Source: Acidobacteriota bacterium (GTDB lineage: Bacteria > Actinomycetota > Acidimicrobiia > Spongiisociales > UBA5794). Taken from it: 64,000 bases of DNA. Positions 17,195 through 26,124 of the stretch are shown piece after piece (the stretch's first letter is position 1; each line of letters opens with the position of its first letter). Where the stretch lies: contig JADFQA010000005.1 in NCBI GenBank assembly GCA_022562055.1, positions 1 to 64,000 on the forward strand, written 5' to 3'. The position numbers were made by a program, and so were the translations under genes. The notes beneath the pieces were generated by a model. The model did not search any database. It was given only the letters and a program-made list of their open reading frames with translations, and had not been told where the DNA came from.

Positions 17195-19134
17195 AACCTC
17201 TTGTACGCCTTGCGGGTCTCGGAATGTTCTTCACTGCGTTGTTTGCGATCCTCCTGATAAGGCTCTGGACAATCCAAGTAACCCTGGCAGATGAATATGT
17301 TGCCGAGGCCCAGAGCCTGCAGGTACGTTTGGTGAGCACACCGGCTCCGCGGGGCGAAATTCGTGACATCAACGGCAAACTCCTTGCCGGGTCGCGCTCG
17401 GCGCTTGCCCTGGTAATAGACGGAGCCTTGATCGACCCGGAGACCGAAGCGGATCTCGTTCAGAGACTTGCGGCGCTTTCGGATTTCTCGGCGTCCGAGG
17501 TGCAAGCGCGGATCGACCAGGCCAAGCGACTCGCCGATCGGGTGACGCTCGTCGATGATATTTCGGACGCTACGGCGCTTTTCGTAGCCGAACACTCGGA
17601 CGAGTTTGGAGGTATTTTTGTCGAACCCCAGCCGGTGAGGGAGTATCCGCTTGGAGAGCTTGTGTCTTCGGTAGTCGGATATATTGGCAAACCAAACGCT
17701 GACGACCTCGAAGACTCCGCTTTGCGCTCCACGGACGTACTCGGCAAGGCGGGAACCGAACGCTTCTACGACGACGACCTGCGCGGCACGCCCGGATTCA
17801 TCAAATATCGGGTCGATGCCCAACGTAACGTGCTCGAGATCCTCGGAGAGCAAACTCCGCAGCCGGGGGATACGATGATTCTCAACATTGAGACTGAGCT
17901 GCAGCAAGTCGTGTTTGACTCGCTTGAGCAAGGCCTCGACTTGAGTAGACAGCTCTCTTCCGCAGGCGCGAATTGTGTGCCGTCCGACACCAATACGCGG
18001 TGCCCGGTTCGGGCGACTGCTGTGGTTCTGGACGTGCGAACGGGTGCAGTTAAGGCGATGGTGTCGGTACCGACGTTCGATTCCACAATATTCATTGAAG
18101 GTGTCTCACAACAGGAATGGGACCGCCTCACAAGTCTGCGTGCCTTTTCGAACTACGCCATCCAGGGCGTGTATGCACCCGCGTCGACGTTCAAGACGGT
18201 GGCGTACGTAACCGCGTTAGAGGGCGGCTTCTATCCGACAAACAACACCGCTACTTCCCATTACAACTGCACGGGCCTACTGACGTTTCAGTTTAACGAC
18301 GGTTCGCCGCAGGTGTTTAACGATTGGAAGCCGGCCGGCCACGGACCGCTTGACCTCTCGGGCGCCCTCCAGCAGTCGTGTGATGTCTACTTTTGGGAGG
18401 TGGCTCTTACCCTGTGGCGCGACGGCGGTGAAGAAGTCGACGCAAGAAACGAACTCCAGCGGTGGGCACGAGAGTTTGGCTACGACGAACGAAGCGGCAT
18501 TGACCTGCCCTTTGAGGCAAAAGGGTTGATTCCCGATGAGGCGTGGTTTAAGAAAGCTCAGGAGGAAACCCCCGGGCGTGTGCGTGAAGGTCCTTGGACC
18601 GGTGGCGACTTGATGAACACGGTGATTGGTCAGGGGTCGACGCTGGCGACTCCCTTGCAGATTGCGAACGCCTATGCCGCCATGGTCAACGGTGGGACGC
18701 TCTGGCAACCGCAGGTACTCAATCACATGGTGGATTCGTCGGGGGTCACGGTGCTCGAAAACCCGCGGACGATTATCCGAAGAATAGACATGGCGGAGTC
18801 CACCACTAAGGCACTCCTTGACGACATGCGTCTGGTCGTAAACGGCAACCGCGGCACTGCGCGTGGCGCGTTCGCCAACTTCGGTCCCAACAAAAACGAG
18901 GTCGGGGGCAAAACCGGTACTGCGGAGGTCATCAAGGGTGAGGACGATGTCGATACGGCACTGTTCGTTGGTGTTACACCTGTGTCGAACCCGGAATACG
19001 TCGTCGTTGTGGTGATCGAACGAGGGGGCTCCGGTGGCCGGATCGCGGCACCAACCGGGCGCAGAATTCTCCAGTACCTGGTGAATGGCATTGATGCTGT
19101 CACCCCGGTCCGCGAGGGGGACGATCTCGACTGA
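17191..19134 (+). CDS. mrdA: Penicillin-binding protein 2, elongation transpeptidase
   Basis: 647 residues from ATG 17191 (ATGA overlap with mreD; the frame is open upstream but that part is mreD out of frame). One N-terminal membrane anchor at about 8-25, a pedestal/dimerisation domain, and a C-terminal transpeptidase. The catalytic motifs are Ser332-T-F-Lys335, S396-C-D398 (the SxD form seen in PBP2 proteins) and K574-T-G-T577. It cross-links side-wall peptidoglycan together with RodA. The stop and the rodA start share one base (TGATG). The protein is the target class of mecillinam-type beta-lactams. Confidence 0.94.
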   Translation: MKPLVRLAGLGMFFTALFAILLIRLWTIQVTLADEYVAEAQSLQVRLVSTPAPRGEIRDINGKLLAGSRSALALVIDGALIDPETEADLVQRLAALSDFSASEVQARIDQAKRLADRVTLVDDISDATALFVAEHSDEFGGIFVEPQPVREYPLGELVSSVVGYIGKPNADDLEDSALRSTDVLGKAGTERFYDDDLRGTPGFIKYRVDAQRNVLEILGEQTPQPGDTMILNIETELQQVVFDSLEQGLDLSRQLSSAGANCVPSDTNTRCPVRATAVVLDVRTGAVKAMVSVPTFDSTIFIEGVSQQEWDRLTSLRAFSNYAIQGVYAPASTFKTVAYVTALEGGFYPTNNTATSHYNCTGLLTFQFNDGSPQVFNDWKPAGHGPLDLSGALQQSCDVYFWEVALTLWRDGGEEVDARNELQRWAREFGYDERSGIDLPFEAKGLIPDEAWFKKAQEETPGRVREGPWTGGDLMNTVIGQGSTLATPLQIANAYAAMVNGGTLWQPQVLNHMVDSSGVTVLENPRTIIRRIDMAESTTKALLDDMRLVVNGNRGTARGAFANFGPNKNEVGGKTGTAEVIKGEDDVDTALFVGVTPVSNPEYVVVVVIERGGSGGRIAAPTGRRILQYLVNGIDAVTPVREGDDLD

Positions 19135-20294
19135 TGGCTTTCGCTTCTCACCGCGAGCGCGAATTCTTCCAACGCGAACGCACTCTGCAGCCGGACTTAA
19201 TTCTGGTCGTTGTCTTTCTTTTGCTATCGGGATTGAGCGTCGTCATGGTGTACACCGCGTCGGCGCCGCGAGCCAGACTCTTGGGCAATTCCGAGACGCT
19301 CGAGGCGACAAAACAGGCGATTTTCGTCGGTGTCGGGATCATCGCATTCATCGTCGCGTCAGTGATCGACACACACACAATCCGAGCCAGCGCCCCGCTC
19401 GTGTACGCCGGCTCTCTCATTGCACTCGTGGTAGTTCTATTCACCAGAGCCCATGAGGGTGCGCAACGTTGGATATCGTTCGGTCCGGTACAGTTTCAGC
19501 CATCGGAGCTGGCGAAAATAGCGGTCATTCTTGCGCTTGCAGCGTTGCTTTCTGGTGGGTTGGATGGGTTGCTCACCCCGCTTCGGATCGCGCAAGCCCT
19601 CATTCTCGTTGCGGTGCCATCGATTCTCATTTTCAAGCAGCCGGATCTGGGAACCATGCTGGTATTTGTGTTCATCACGGTCGTCATGCTGTTCGTTGCC
19701 GGCACGACTGGTCGGCAGCTTGGATTCTTGGTTTTCGCCGCGGTTGGCGGTGCGGTGGTTATGTTCCAAGTCAACGTCCTCAAGGGGTATCAGCTGCGCC
19801 GTCTCACGGCGTTTCTCGACCAGGCGGGTTCTTCGTTCAACGAGTCGTACAGCCAGCAGCAGTCGGAGATCGCAATAGGAGCGGGCGGGATGTTCGGGAC
19901 CGGGTTGCTTAACGGCGCACAAACAAATCTGAACTTCGTCCCCGTCCAGTCTTCTGACTTCATATTTACCGCCATTGGCGAACAGTTGGGTTTCGTTGGG
20001 GGAGCAATCGTTCTCGGTTTGTACGCTGTCATGATTTATCGGCTGTTGCTGATTGCCGGTGTCGCGCGGAATCAGTTCTCGCAACTCGTCGCGGCGGGTT
20101 TTGCCGCGATGCTGATGTTCCACGTCTTCGTAAATGTCGGTATGACAATCCGAGTTATGCCCGTCACTGGGCTTCCGCTGCCGTGGATGTCAGCGGGCGG
20201 GTCGGCGTTTGTCGCAATGAGTTTTGCTCTCGGTATCGTGCATGGGATGTGGATGCGACGCGCCCCCATACCCGGTGAGCGGCCCTTTTCGTGA
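19134..20294 (+). CDS. rodA: Peptidoglycan glycosyltransferase RodA
   Basis: 386 residues from ATG 19134. SEDS-family polytopic protein with about ten membrane helices. Conserved segments include HEGAQRWISFGPVQFQPSE near residue 105, FKQPDLGTMLVF and the C-terminal GLPLPWMSAGGSA loop. It polymerises lipid II glycan strands in partnership with PBP2, encoded immediately upstream. The position after mrdA at the end of the mre cluster favours RodA over its paralogue FtsW. Confidence 0.93.
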   Translation: MAFASHREREFFQRERTLQPDLILVVVFLLLSGLSVVMVYTASAPRARLLGNSETLEATKQAIFVGVGIIAFIVASVIDTHTIRASAPLVYAGSLIALVVVLFTRAHEGAQRWISFGPVQFQPSELAKIAVILALAALLSGGLDGLLTPLRIAQALILVAVPSILIFKQPDLGTMLVFVFITVVMLFVAGTTGRQLGFLVFAAVGGAVVMFQVNVLKGYQLRRLTAFLDQAGSSFNESYSQQQSEIAIGAGGMFGTGLLNGAQTNLNFVPVQSSDFIFTAIGEQLGFVGGAIVLGLYAVMIYRLLLIAGVARNQFSQLVAAGFAAMLMFHVFVNVGMTIRVMPVTGLPLPWMSAGGSAFVAMSFALGIVHGMWMRRAPIPGERPFS

Positions 20295-20379
20295 GTCATG
20301 GCTGGCGAGGATTTAACCGCGGGTGCCGCGCGTAGGGTCATTGGTCGACCTCGCTCGTGTTGCGCTAGGGTGAGCACCT

Positions 20380-20970
20380 ATGCATAGACGGGCAGATCAG
20401 GGTTGGGTCGAGGTCATTTGCGGGCCGATGTTTTCGGGCAAGAGTGAAGCTCTTATCGGCAGGGTCACCCGCTACATGCTTGCAAGAGTCCCAACGCAGA
20501 CCTTCAAGCCCGCCATCGATGTTCGGTACGCGGTCACCGAAATTGTGTCGCATTCTCGTCTCACCGTCGCTGCAGAGCCAGTGCAGGACTCCGCGACGCT
20601 ACTCAAAGCTGTAAAGGACAACACCGTTGTGGTTGGGATCGATGAGGCCCAATTCTTTGACAGCGGATTGGTGGATGTCGTCTCGATGCTTGCTGCTGCC
20701 GGCAAACGGGTCATCGTTGCAGGTCTCGACATGGATTACCTCGCTCGCCCGTTTGAGCCGATTCCGACGTTGATGCTGACCGCTGAGTACATCACTAGGA
20801 CCCTTGCGGTGTGTCATCGTTGCGGTGGACCCGGGCTGTACACACAACGCGTCGTTAGTTCAGATGAACTTGTAGTGCTCGGCGCCACCGATGTGTACGA
20901 GGCGCGCTGCCGACGATGTTTCGATCCGACCGAGGCCCGGCAGGATCGACTGGACTTTGAGGTTAGTTGA
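20380..20970 (+). CDS. tdk: Thymidine kinase
   Basis: 196 residues from ATG 20380. Type II thymidine kinase of the pyrimidine salvage pathway. The P-loop is GPMFSGKSEALIG near residue 15. The Walker B-like segment is VVVGIDEAQFF, containing the catalytic Glu. A lasso-type zinc site is visible as CHRCGGPG and CRRC. Length fits the family (about 190-200). It is cytoplasmic and separated from rodA by 85 bases, with a possible weak promoter (TAGGGT at 20366-20371). Confidence 0.94.
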   Translation: MHRRADQGWVEVICGPMFSGKSEALIGRVTRYMLARVPTQTFKPAIDVRYAVTEIVSHSRLTVAAEPVQDSATLLKAVKDNTVVVGIDEAQFFDSGLVDVVSMLAAAGKRVIVAGLDMDYLARPFEPIPTLMLTAEYITRTLAVCHRCGGPGLYTQRVVSSDELVVLGATDVYEARCRRCFDPTEARQDRLDFEVS

Positions 20971-21284
20971 GGGTTGTCAGCGTTGAGGTCAGTCTTAGTG
21001 CGCGAAACGCGTGCTACTGTTGCCACAACCGGGCCGCCCACAAGGACGGCTTCTGTCATGGCCAAGGAAACACATGCCGAGCGTCTCAATTATTTTCTTG
21101 ACGGTCTCAGCGTGCCGGTTCTATCGAACCCCGTACACCGTTTCCGTGAGTCGACCGCACATCCGCACCGCCACGGCGGAGCTTTGTCGTGTGCCAATAC
21201 GATCGACTGTGACCAGAAGCTCCTCGTGCGGCGCCCCAGAGAGTTACATGTCGTCCCCGTGTTGGGACGCAAAGGAGATTTGTC
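20971..21284. other. Long leader before RNase E/G, no gene recognised
   Basis: This 314-base gap between tdk and the RNase E/G gene has one open frame across it, but its translation resembles no known family. A TTGACG at 21098-21103 with TATCGA 18 bases on could be a promoter. A long untranslated leader would fit the leader-dependent autoregulation known for rne in other bacteria, but no structure was identified. Confidence 0.35.
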
Positions 21285-22892
21285 ATGGCATTGTTCCGCA
21301 AAATCGCACCGCGAGTGGTGCGGCGGAGTACCGCAGAAGAAGTCGATCGGAAAGTCATTGGATCCGGCAAAAACGCACCAGTAATACGGCGATTTAAGGA
21401 GAGCCAGCCTCGGCAGACGAAGCCGACGCAGCGGGGAAGAAATGGTGGTAAGACGGCAAGAAAATCTGCCGACGGTGACCGGTCTCGGAGCGGCGCCGGG
21501 CGAACCCGTGAAAGCCGTGGAAGGACTCAGCAGGGAGATTCAAGAAGCGATCGGCCAGGCCACCGCCGTCGCCAACGACGGAGTCGTCCGCATCTCGAAA
21601 TAGTCCAACCACCGCCCGACACCCCGCGCAAGCAAATGCTCGTGCGCCATAGTGATCATCAGACGCAAATTGTCGTCCTTGAGGGTCCCGTCCTGGTCGA
21701 GCACTACGTTACGCGTTCCGACAGGGCGTCGCTTGTTGGCAACGTGTACAACGGCAAGGTTCGCAATGTACTGCCTGGTATGGAAGCAGCCTTCGTCGAC
21801 TTTGGCGAGGGTAAAAATGGTGTGCTTTACGCAGGCGATATCACCCATCCAGAAGGCCGCCAGGCGCGTATCGAAGCGATCCTCAAGCCGGGAGACTCTA
21901 TCCAGGTGCAGGTCGTTAAAGACGCAATGGGGCATAAGGGTGCTCGGCTCACAAATCAGGTCTCCCTTGCCGGCCGCTACCTGGTGCTTGGTGCGGGACC
22001 CGAACTTCGGGGGATTTCTCGCCGGCTCGAAGAGGATGAGAGGCGGCGGCTGCGCGAGATTGTCGCCGAACTCCGGCCCAAGGGGATGGGGGTCATCGTT
22101 CGTACCGCGGCCGAGGGTGCATCTCGAGAAGACATCAAGGCGGACATGGATCGTCTTCTGGTGAAATGGGAAGAGATTGACAAGCTGAAGGACGCCCAGG
22201 CGCCTTCATTGATATACCGGGAACCGCCGTTGGTGCTTCGCGTTATCCGCGAAAACTTCACGCGTGACTTTCGGCGTCTCATGGTGGACGACGAGAAAGT
22301 CCATGCCGAAATCCTCGAATACCTCAAAGGCACCGAGCCGGACCTCGTAGACAAGGTCAGGTACTACGCGGATGAGATGTCGATCTTCGAACGATTCCAT
22401 GTCGAGGATCAGTTGCGAAAGGCGTTGGACCGCAAGGTCTGGTTGCCGTCAGGTGGCCATATCGTCATCGACCGAACCGAGGCGCTCACCGTTGTCGATG
22501 TCAACACCGGCCGCTTCGTGGGGACATCGAACCTTGAGGAGACCGTGCTCCAGAACAACCTGGAATCGGCTGAGGAGATCGCACGTCAGCTGCGCTTGCG
22601 TGACATAGGCGGGATCATTGTTATCGACTTCATCGACATGGAGACCGAAAAGAACCAGGAAGCTGTCTTGCTCCGATTCCGGCAGCATCTCGCCAAAGAT
22701 AAGATGCGAACTCAGGTGTTTGAAGTGTCATACCTTGGCCTTGTGGAAATGACCCGCAAGAATGTTGCGGCGGGTCTACTTGAGTCGTTCTCAGAAATCT
22801 GCGACAAATGCAACGGGCGTGGTGTTCTGTTGCACGAAGACGCCGCAACCGTGGGGACCCCGCTGCCGACTAACGAAGAGACCGCTGAGTAG
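21285..22892 (+). CDS. rne: Ribonuclease E/G family endoribonuclease
   Basis: 535 residues from ATG 21285 with AAGGAGA six bases upstream. A basic, low-complexity N-terminal extension (about 1-115, rich in Arg, Gly, Ser) precedes the S1-like RNA-binding domain (SLVGNVYNGKVRNVLPGMEAAFVDFG). The catalytic DNase I-like domain follows, with the two metal-binding aspartates in VVDVNTGRFVG and GIIVIDFIDM, and the Zn-link motif CDKCNGRG near the C-terminus. The enzyme starts mRNA decay and processes rRNA and tRNA. The N-terminal rather than C-terminal disordered arm is typical of actinobacterial RNase E. The placement just before rplU-rpmA-obg is conserved in the phylum. Confidence 0.93.
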   Translation: MALFRKIAPRVVRRSTAEEVDRKVIGSGKNAPVIRRFKESQPRQTKPTQRGRNGGKTARKSADGDRSRSGAGRTRESRGRTQQGDSRSDRPGHRRRQRRSRPHLEIVQPPPDTPRKQMLVRHSDHQTQIVVLEGPVLVEHYVTRSDRASLVGNVYNGKVRNVLPGMEAAFVDFGEGKNGVLYAGDITHPEGRQARIEAILKPGDSIQVQVVKDAMGHKGARLTNQVSLAGRYLVLGAGPELRGISRRLEEDERRRLREIVAELRPKGMGVIVRTAAEGASREDIKADMDRLLVKWEEIDKLKDAQAPSLIYREPPLVLRVIRENFTRDFRRLMVDDEKVHAEILEYLKGTEPDLVDKVRYYADEMSIFERFHVEDQLRKALDRKVWLPSGGHIVIDRTEALTVVDVNTGRFVGTSNLEETVLQNNLESAEEIARQLRLRDIGGIIVIDFIDMETEKNQEAVLLRFRQHLAKDKMRTQVFEVSYLGLVEMTRKNVAAGLLESFSEICDKCNGRGVLLHEDAATVGTPLPTNEETAE

Positions 22893-22925
22893 CAATTTCG
22901 GTTTCTCGCGGCGAGTTTGCGGGGC

Positions 22926-22931
22926 TATGAT
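22926..22931 (+). promoter_or_regulatory. Candidate -10 box for rplU-rpmA (TATGAT)
   Basis: TATGAT lies 74 bases before rplU in the 113-base gap. No convincing -35 was found. Confidence 0.35.
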
Positions 22932-23005
22932 GCTCCCGCACCTCAGGGTTCCGTCCCGACAAACGCCACGCGATCGCGAGCCCGCCACTTCCGGAGGACA
23001 GAAGA

Positions 23006-23356
23006 ATGTATGCCATCATCGCCGCCGGCGGTAAGCAACAAAAAGTATCAGAAGGTGATGTCATCGATGTCGAACGCATCAAGGCGACCGGTGAGGTCAC
23101 GTTCACGCCGCTTTTGATCGTCAAAGACGACGGCACTGTCGTTTCTGACAGGAAGGCTCTTGCGAAGGCAAAAGTGACCGCAGAGATCCTTGGTGAGCAC
23201 CGGGGCACGAAGATCGATATTTTCACCTACAAGAACAAAACGGGAAACCGTCGGCGGATGGGTCATCGTCAGACGTACACGACCATCAAGGTCACCAAGA
23301 TAACCGCCGCGGCTGCCAGCAAAGCCACCACGGCGAAATCGGCCGAGGAGGCTTAA
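23006..23356 (+). CDS. rplU: 50S ribosomal protein L21
   Basis: 116 residues from ATG 23006 with GGAGG eight bases upstream. It begins [14 protein letters not shown] and carries the family signature around [16 protein letters not shown]. It binds 23S rRNA near L20. A short Ala/Lys-rich tail ([16 protein letters not shown]) extends past the conserved core. It is followed after two bases by rpmA, the universal L21-L27 pair. Confidence 0.97.
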   Translation: MYAIIAAGGKQQKVSEGDVIDVERIKATGEVTFTPLLIVKDDGTVVSDRKALAKAKVTAEILGEHRGTKIDIFTYKNKTGNRRRMGHRQTYTTIKVTKITAAAASKATTAKSAEEA

Positions 23357-23358
23357 CA

Positions 23359-23610
23359 ATGTCGAAGACCAAAGCTGGCGGTTCAACAAGAAACGGCCGC
23401 GATTCAAAGGCCAAGCGTCTCGGACCGAAGGTGTTTGACGGGCAGACAGTGACCGCAGGATCGATCCTTGTGCGCCAACGCGGTACCCGTATCTACCCGG
23501 GCCTGAACGTTGGCCTCGGCAGCGACGACACCCTCTTTGCAACGTCGGACGGCGTCGTGAAGTACGGTCAGAGCAAGGGTAGGCGCCACGTCAGCATTCT
23601 CGCTGACTGA
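23359..23610 (+). CDS. rpmA: 50S ribosomal protein L27
   Basis: 83 residues from ATG 23359, with GAGGAGG inside the end of rplU as the Shine-Dalgarno. The N-terminal [18 protein letters not shown] reaches towards the peptidyl-transferase centre. No Firmicute-type cleavable leader is present. The central [10 protein letters not shown] and [10 protein letters not shown] are family hallmarks. Complete. Confidence 0.97.
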   Translation: MSKTKAGGSTRNGRDSKAKRLGPKVFDGQTVTAGSILVRQRGTRIYPGLNVGLGSDDTLFATSDGVVKYGQSKGRRHVSILAD

Positions 23611-23689
23611 CGTTCCGACTCTCGAACCTTTGCATCGGCCCGGATCCGACGTGAAGCCGTTGCTGGGCTGAGATATTTCGGAGATGACG

Positions 23690-24979
23690 ATGTTCGTTGA
23701 CCACGTTCGCATCCACATTCAAGGCGGCGCCGGCGGCGCAGGTGTTGCTTCGTATCACCGCGAGCATGGCAGGCCGAGGGGCAAGCCGGATGGGGGCGCC
23801 GGCGGCGCAGGGGGCGATGTCATCATCCGGGCGGACCACGGTAGTTCGTCCTTGATATCGTTTGCTCAGCACCCGCATTGGAAGGGAGGCAGCGGGGTTC
23901 ACGGTGAGGGTGACCTGCGCAACGGCGCTCGCGGCGACCACGAAATCCTCCGCGTACCGCTAGGCACCCGAGTCATTCTCGACGATGGCACCGTTGTAGC
24001 CGACTTGGTGAAACATGGGTCAGAAATCGTCGCTGCTCGTGGCGGTCGCGGGGGCCGCGGCAACTATGCCTTTATTACAACCCGGCGAAGAGCTCCGGCT
24101 TTCTGCGAACAAGGCGAGTACGGCGACGAGCTTTGGGTAACACTTGAGCTTCGACTACTCGCGGACGCGGCGCTTGTAGGGTTTCCGAACGCTGGCAAGA
24201 GCACCTTGATTGCTAGGGTGTCGGCCGCAAAGCCAAAGATTGCTGACTATCCGTTCACCACTTTGACCCCACATTTGGGAGTGGTGAGCGTGGGTGAGCG
24301 CGAGTTTCTCCTCGCAGACATTCCCGGCATAATCGAGGGTGCAGCCGACGGTAAGGGCCTTGGCCATGAGTTTCTCCGCCACGTCGAGCGCGCTCGCGTT
24401 CTCGTCGTGCTCCTTGATCCGACCTCTCTTCAGCAGTTGTCGGTTGGAGAGCAATACGACATTCTGCTCCAAGAGCTAGCAGCGCACGACCCCGGCCTCG
24501 CCCGCCGCCCGCAGATCGTCGTGGTCAACAAAATCGATGCTGTCGCGGAACGCTCTGACATCGAAGCATGGGCAACTGACAGGGGGCTCGAGGTTCATTT
24601 CATCTCTGCGGTCACCGGTGCGGGCCTCATAGGACTGATACATACGATTGCTGACCGTGTAGACGAACGTGTCCGCGAGGCTCCCGAACGTGAGGGTTTT
24701 GTGTTGCATCGCCCATTGGAAAGCGGGTTCACTGTTGCCCGTGAGAACGAAACCTGGGTAGTGATCGGTCGTGCCGCGGAGCGCGCTGTGAACCTGTCGG
24801 ACCTGACGGTGCCAGAGGCGGCGGATTTTGCCGCAAAGCGCCTGAAGTATGCGGGCATCGAAGACGCTCTGGCCGCAGCGGGCGCCGTCGCGGGTGACGA
24901 CGTACAGATCGGCGACATTGTTTTCACGTTCTCTACTGACACCGAAGACTTCGAAGAAGACCCAGAGATGTTGCAATGA
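23690..24979 (+). CDS. obg: Obg-family ribosome assembly GTPase
   Basis: 429 residues from ATG 23690; ATG 23684 is in frame but touches the GGAG at 23680-23683, so the second ATG is preferred. The Gly-rich Obg fold (about 1-157) is followed by the GTPase domain with G1 GFPNAGKST, G3 DIPG and G4 NKID, then the C-terminal OCT domain (about 330-410) found in Gram-positive Obg proteins. It acts in late 50S assembly and growth control. The stop overlaps the proB start as ATGA, a junction conserved in actinobacteria. Confidence 0.95.
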   Translation: MFVDHVRIHIQGGAGGAGVASYHREHGRPRGKPDGGAGGAGGDVIIRADHGSSSLISFAQHPHWKGGSGVHGEGDLRNGARGDHEILRVPLGTRVILDDGTVVADLVKHGSEIVAARGGRGGRGNYAFITTRRRAPAFCEQGEYGDELWVTLELRLLADAALVGFPNAGKSTLIARVSAAKPKIADYPFTTLTPHLGVVSVGEREFLLADIPGIIEGAADGKGLGHEFLRHVERARVLVVLLDPTSLQQLSVGEQYDILLQELAAHDPGLARRPQIVVVNKIDAVAERSDIEAWATDRGLEVHFISAVTGAGLIGLIHTIADRVDERVREAPEREGFVLHRPLESGFTVARENETWVVIGRAAERAVNLSDLTVPEAADFAAKRLKYAGIEDALAAAGAVAGDDVQIGDIVFTFSTDTEDFEEDPEMLQ

Positions 24980-26076
24980 GGACCAAACTCGATGCGTCGG
25001 CGTCCATTGTTATCAAGATTGGGAGTTCGTCGATCACCCACCCAAACGGCGGTGTCGATACAGACGCGCTGCGGCGAATAGTCGATCAAGTGGTGACATT
25101 GAATCGCCGTGGACACCGTGTCGTCCTCGTGTCATCGGGGGCAGTGGCCGCCGGGCTACCGGCGCTAGGAAAGACCGAGAGACCGAGCGATATCGCTGGG
25201 CTGCAAGCCGCAGCAGCGGTTGGGCAGGGTCGGCTCATGGAGGTCTACTCAGCAGCGTTTGGGAGCGCTGGTGTGGTGGTCGGTCAGGTGCTCCTAACCA
25301 AGGACATACTTAGAAACCGCCAGCAGTACGTCAACGCAAAACAGACGCTCGAACGTCTCGGCGACCTCGGCGCAGTCCCGATTGTCAACGAGAATGACAC
25401 TGTGGTGGTCGACGAACTCCGCATCGGTGACAACGACAGGCTCGCGGCAATCGTGTCACACATGATCGATGCCGGTCTTCTTCTGATTCTCACCGACACT
25501 CCCGGTGTCTACGGAACCGATCCAAGAATCGATCCCGAAGCTAAGTTGCTCGATGCGGTGCGTCACACCGATGAAGTGCTCGAAACGATCCGCGACGCCA
25601 CGACGGCGGGCCATTTTGGCACGGGGGGCGTGGCCACCAAGATCGCCGCCGCGCAGATCGCTGCATGGTCGGGCATACCGACAGTTATTGCTGGCGCCGG
25701 TATCGAGCGGGTAGCCCTTCGTTGCGTGGACGGAGAGTCGATCGGGACGTGGATTGCGCCCCGTGATCATGGGCTCAACGCCCGGAAGTTGTGGATCGCG
25801 TTTGGCTCACCATCCGAGGGCAGCGTGTCAATCGACGACGGAGCGTTCGGAGCGCTCGCGTCCGGTGGTGGTTCGCTGTTGTCGGTCGGTGTTTTGTCGG
25901 TTGTGGGCTCGTTCGCGGCTCGGGCACCGGTCGAGATTGTTGATGCGCGAGGTTCGCTCGTCGGCAAAGGCATCGTGATGGAGGCCGCTCAAGCGATCCG
26001 CGACATGGCTGGGAAGCCGACGGCGGATGGTGGCGGGCCCGTGATCCACCGCGACGACCTTGTGGTGCTGGGATGA
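24976..26076 (+). CDS. proB: Glutamate 5-kinase
   Basis: 366 residues from ATG 24976. First enzyme of proline synthesis: phosphorylates glutamate with ATP. The amino-acid-kinase domain (about 1-255) shows VIKIGSSSI, VSSGAVAAG and NENDTVV. A C-terminal PUA domain (about 275-360) follows, as in most bacterial ProB. It is coupled to obg by a four-base overlap and followed after 48 bases by proA. Confidence 0.95.
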   Translation: MRTKLDASASIVIKIGSSSITHPNGGVDTDALRRIVDQVVTLNRRGHRVVLVSSGAVAAGLPALGKTERPSDIAGLQAAAAVGQGRLMEVYSAAFGSAGVVVGQVLLTKDILRNRQQYVNAKQTLERLGDLGAVPIVNENDTVVVDELRIGDNDRLAAIVSHMIDAGLLLILTDTPGVYGTDPRIDPEAKLLDAVRHTDEVLETIRDATTAGHFGTGGVATKIAAAQIAAWSGIPTVIAGAGIERVALRCVDGESIGTWIAPRDHGLNARKLWIAFGSPSEGSVSIDDGAFGALASGGGSLLSVGVLSVVGSFAARAPVEIVDARGSLVGKGIVMEAAQAIRDMAGKPTADGGGPVIHRDDLVVLG

Positions 26077-26124
26077 CTGAGTCCCCGGTTTTGCAGATCG
26101 CGGTGCGCTAGATACGGTTCAGAC

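Noticed and set aside
20974-21384. 136-codon frame between tdk and the RNase E/G gene
   Set aside because: It runs into the start of the RNase gene in another frame and its translation matches no family; treated as a leader region.
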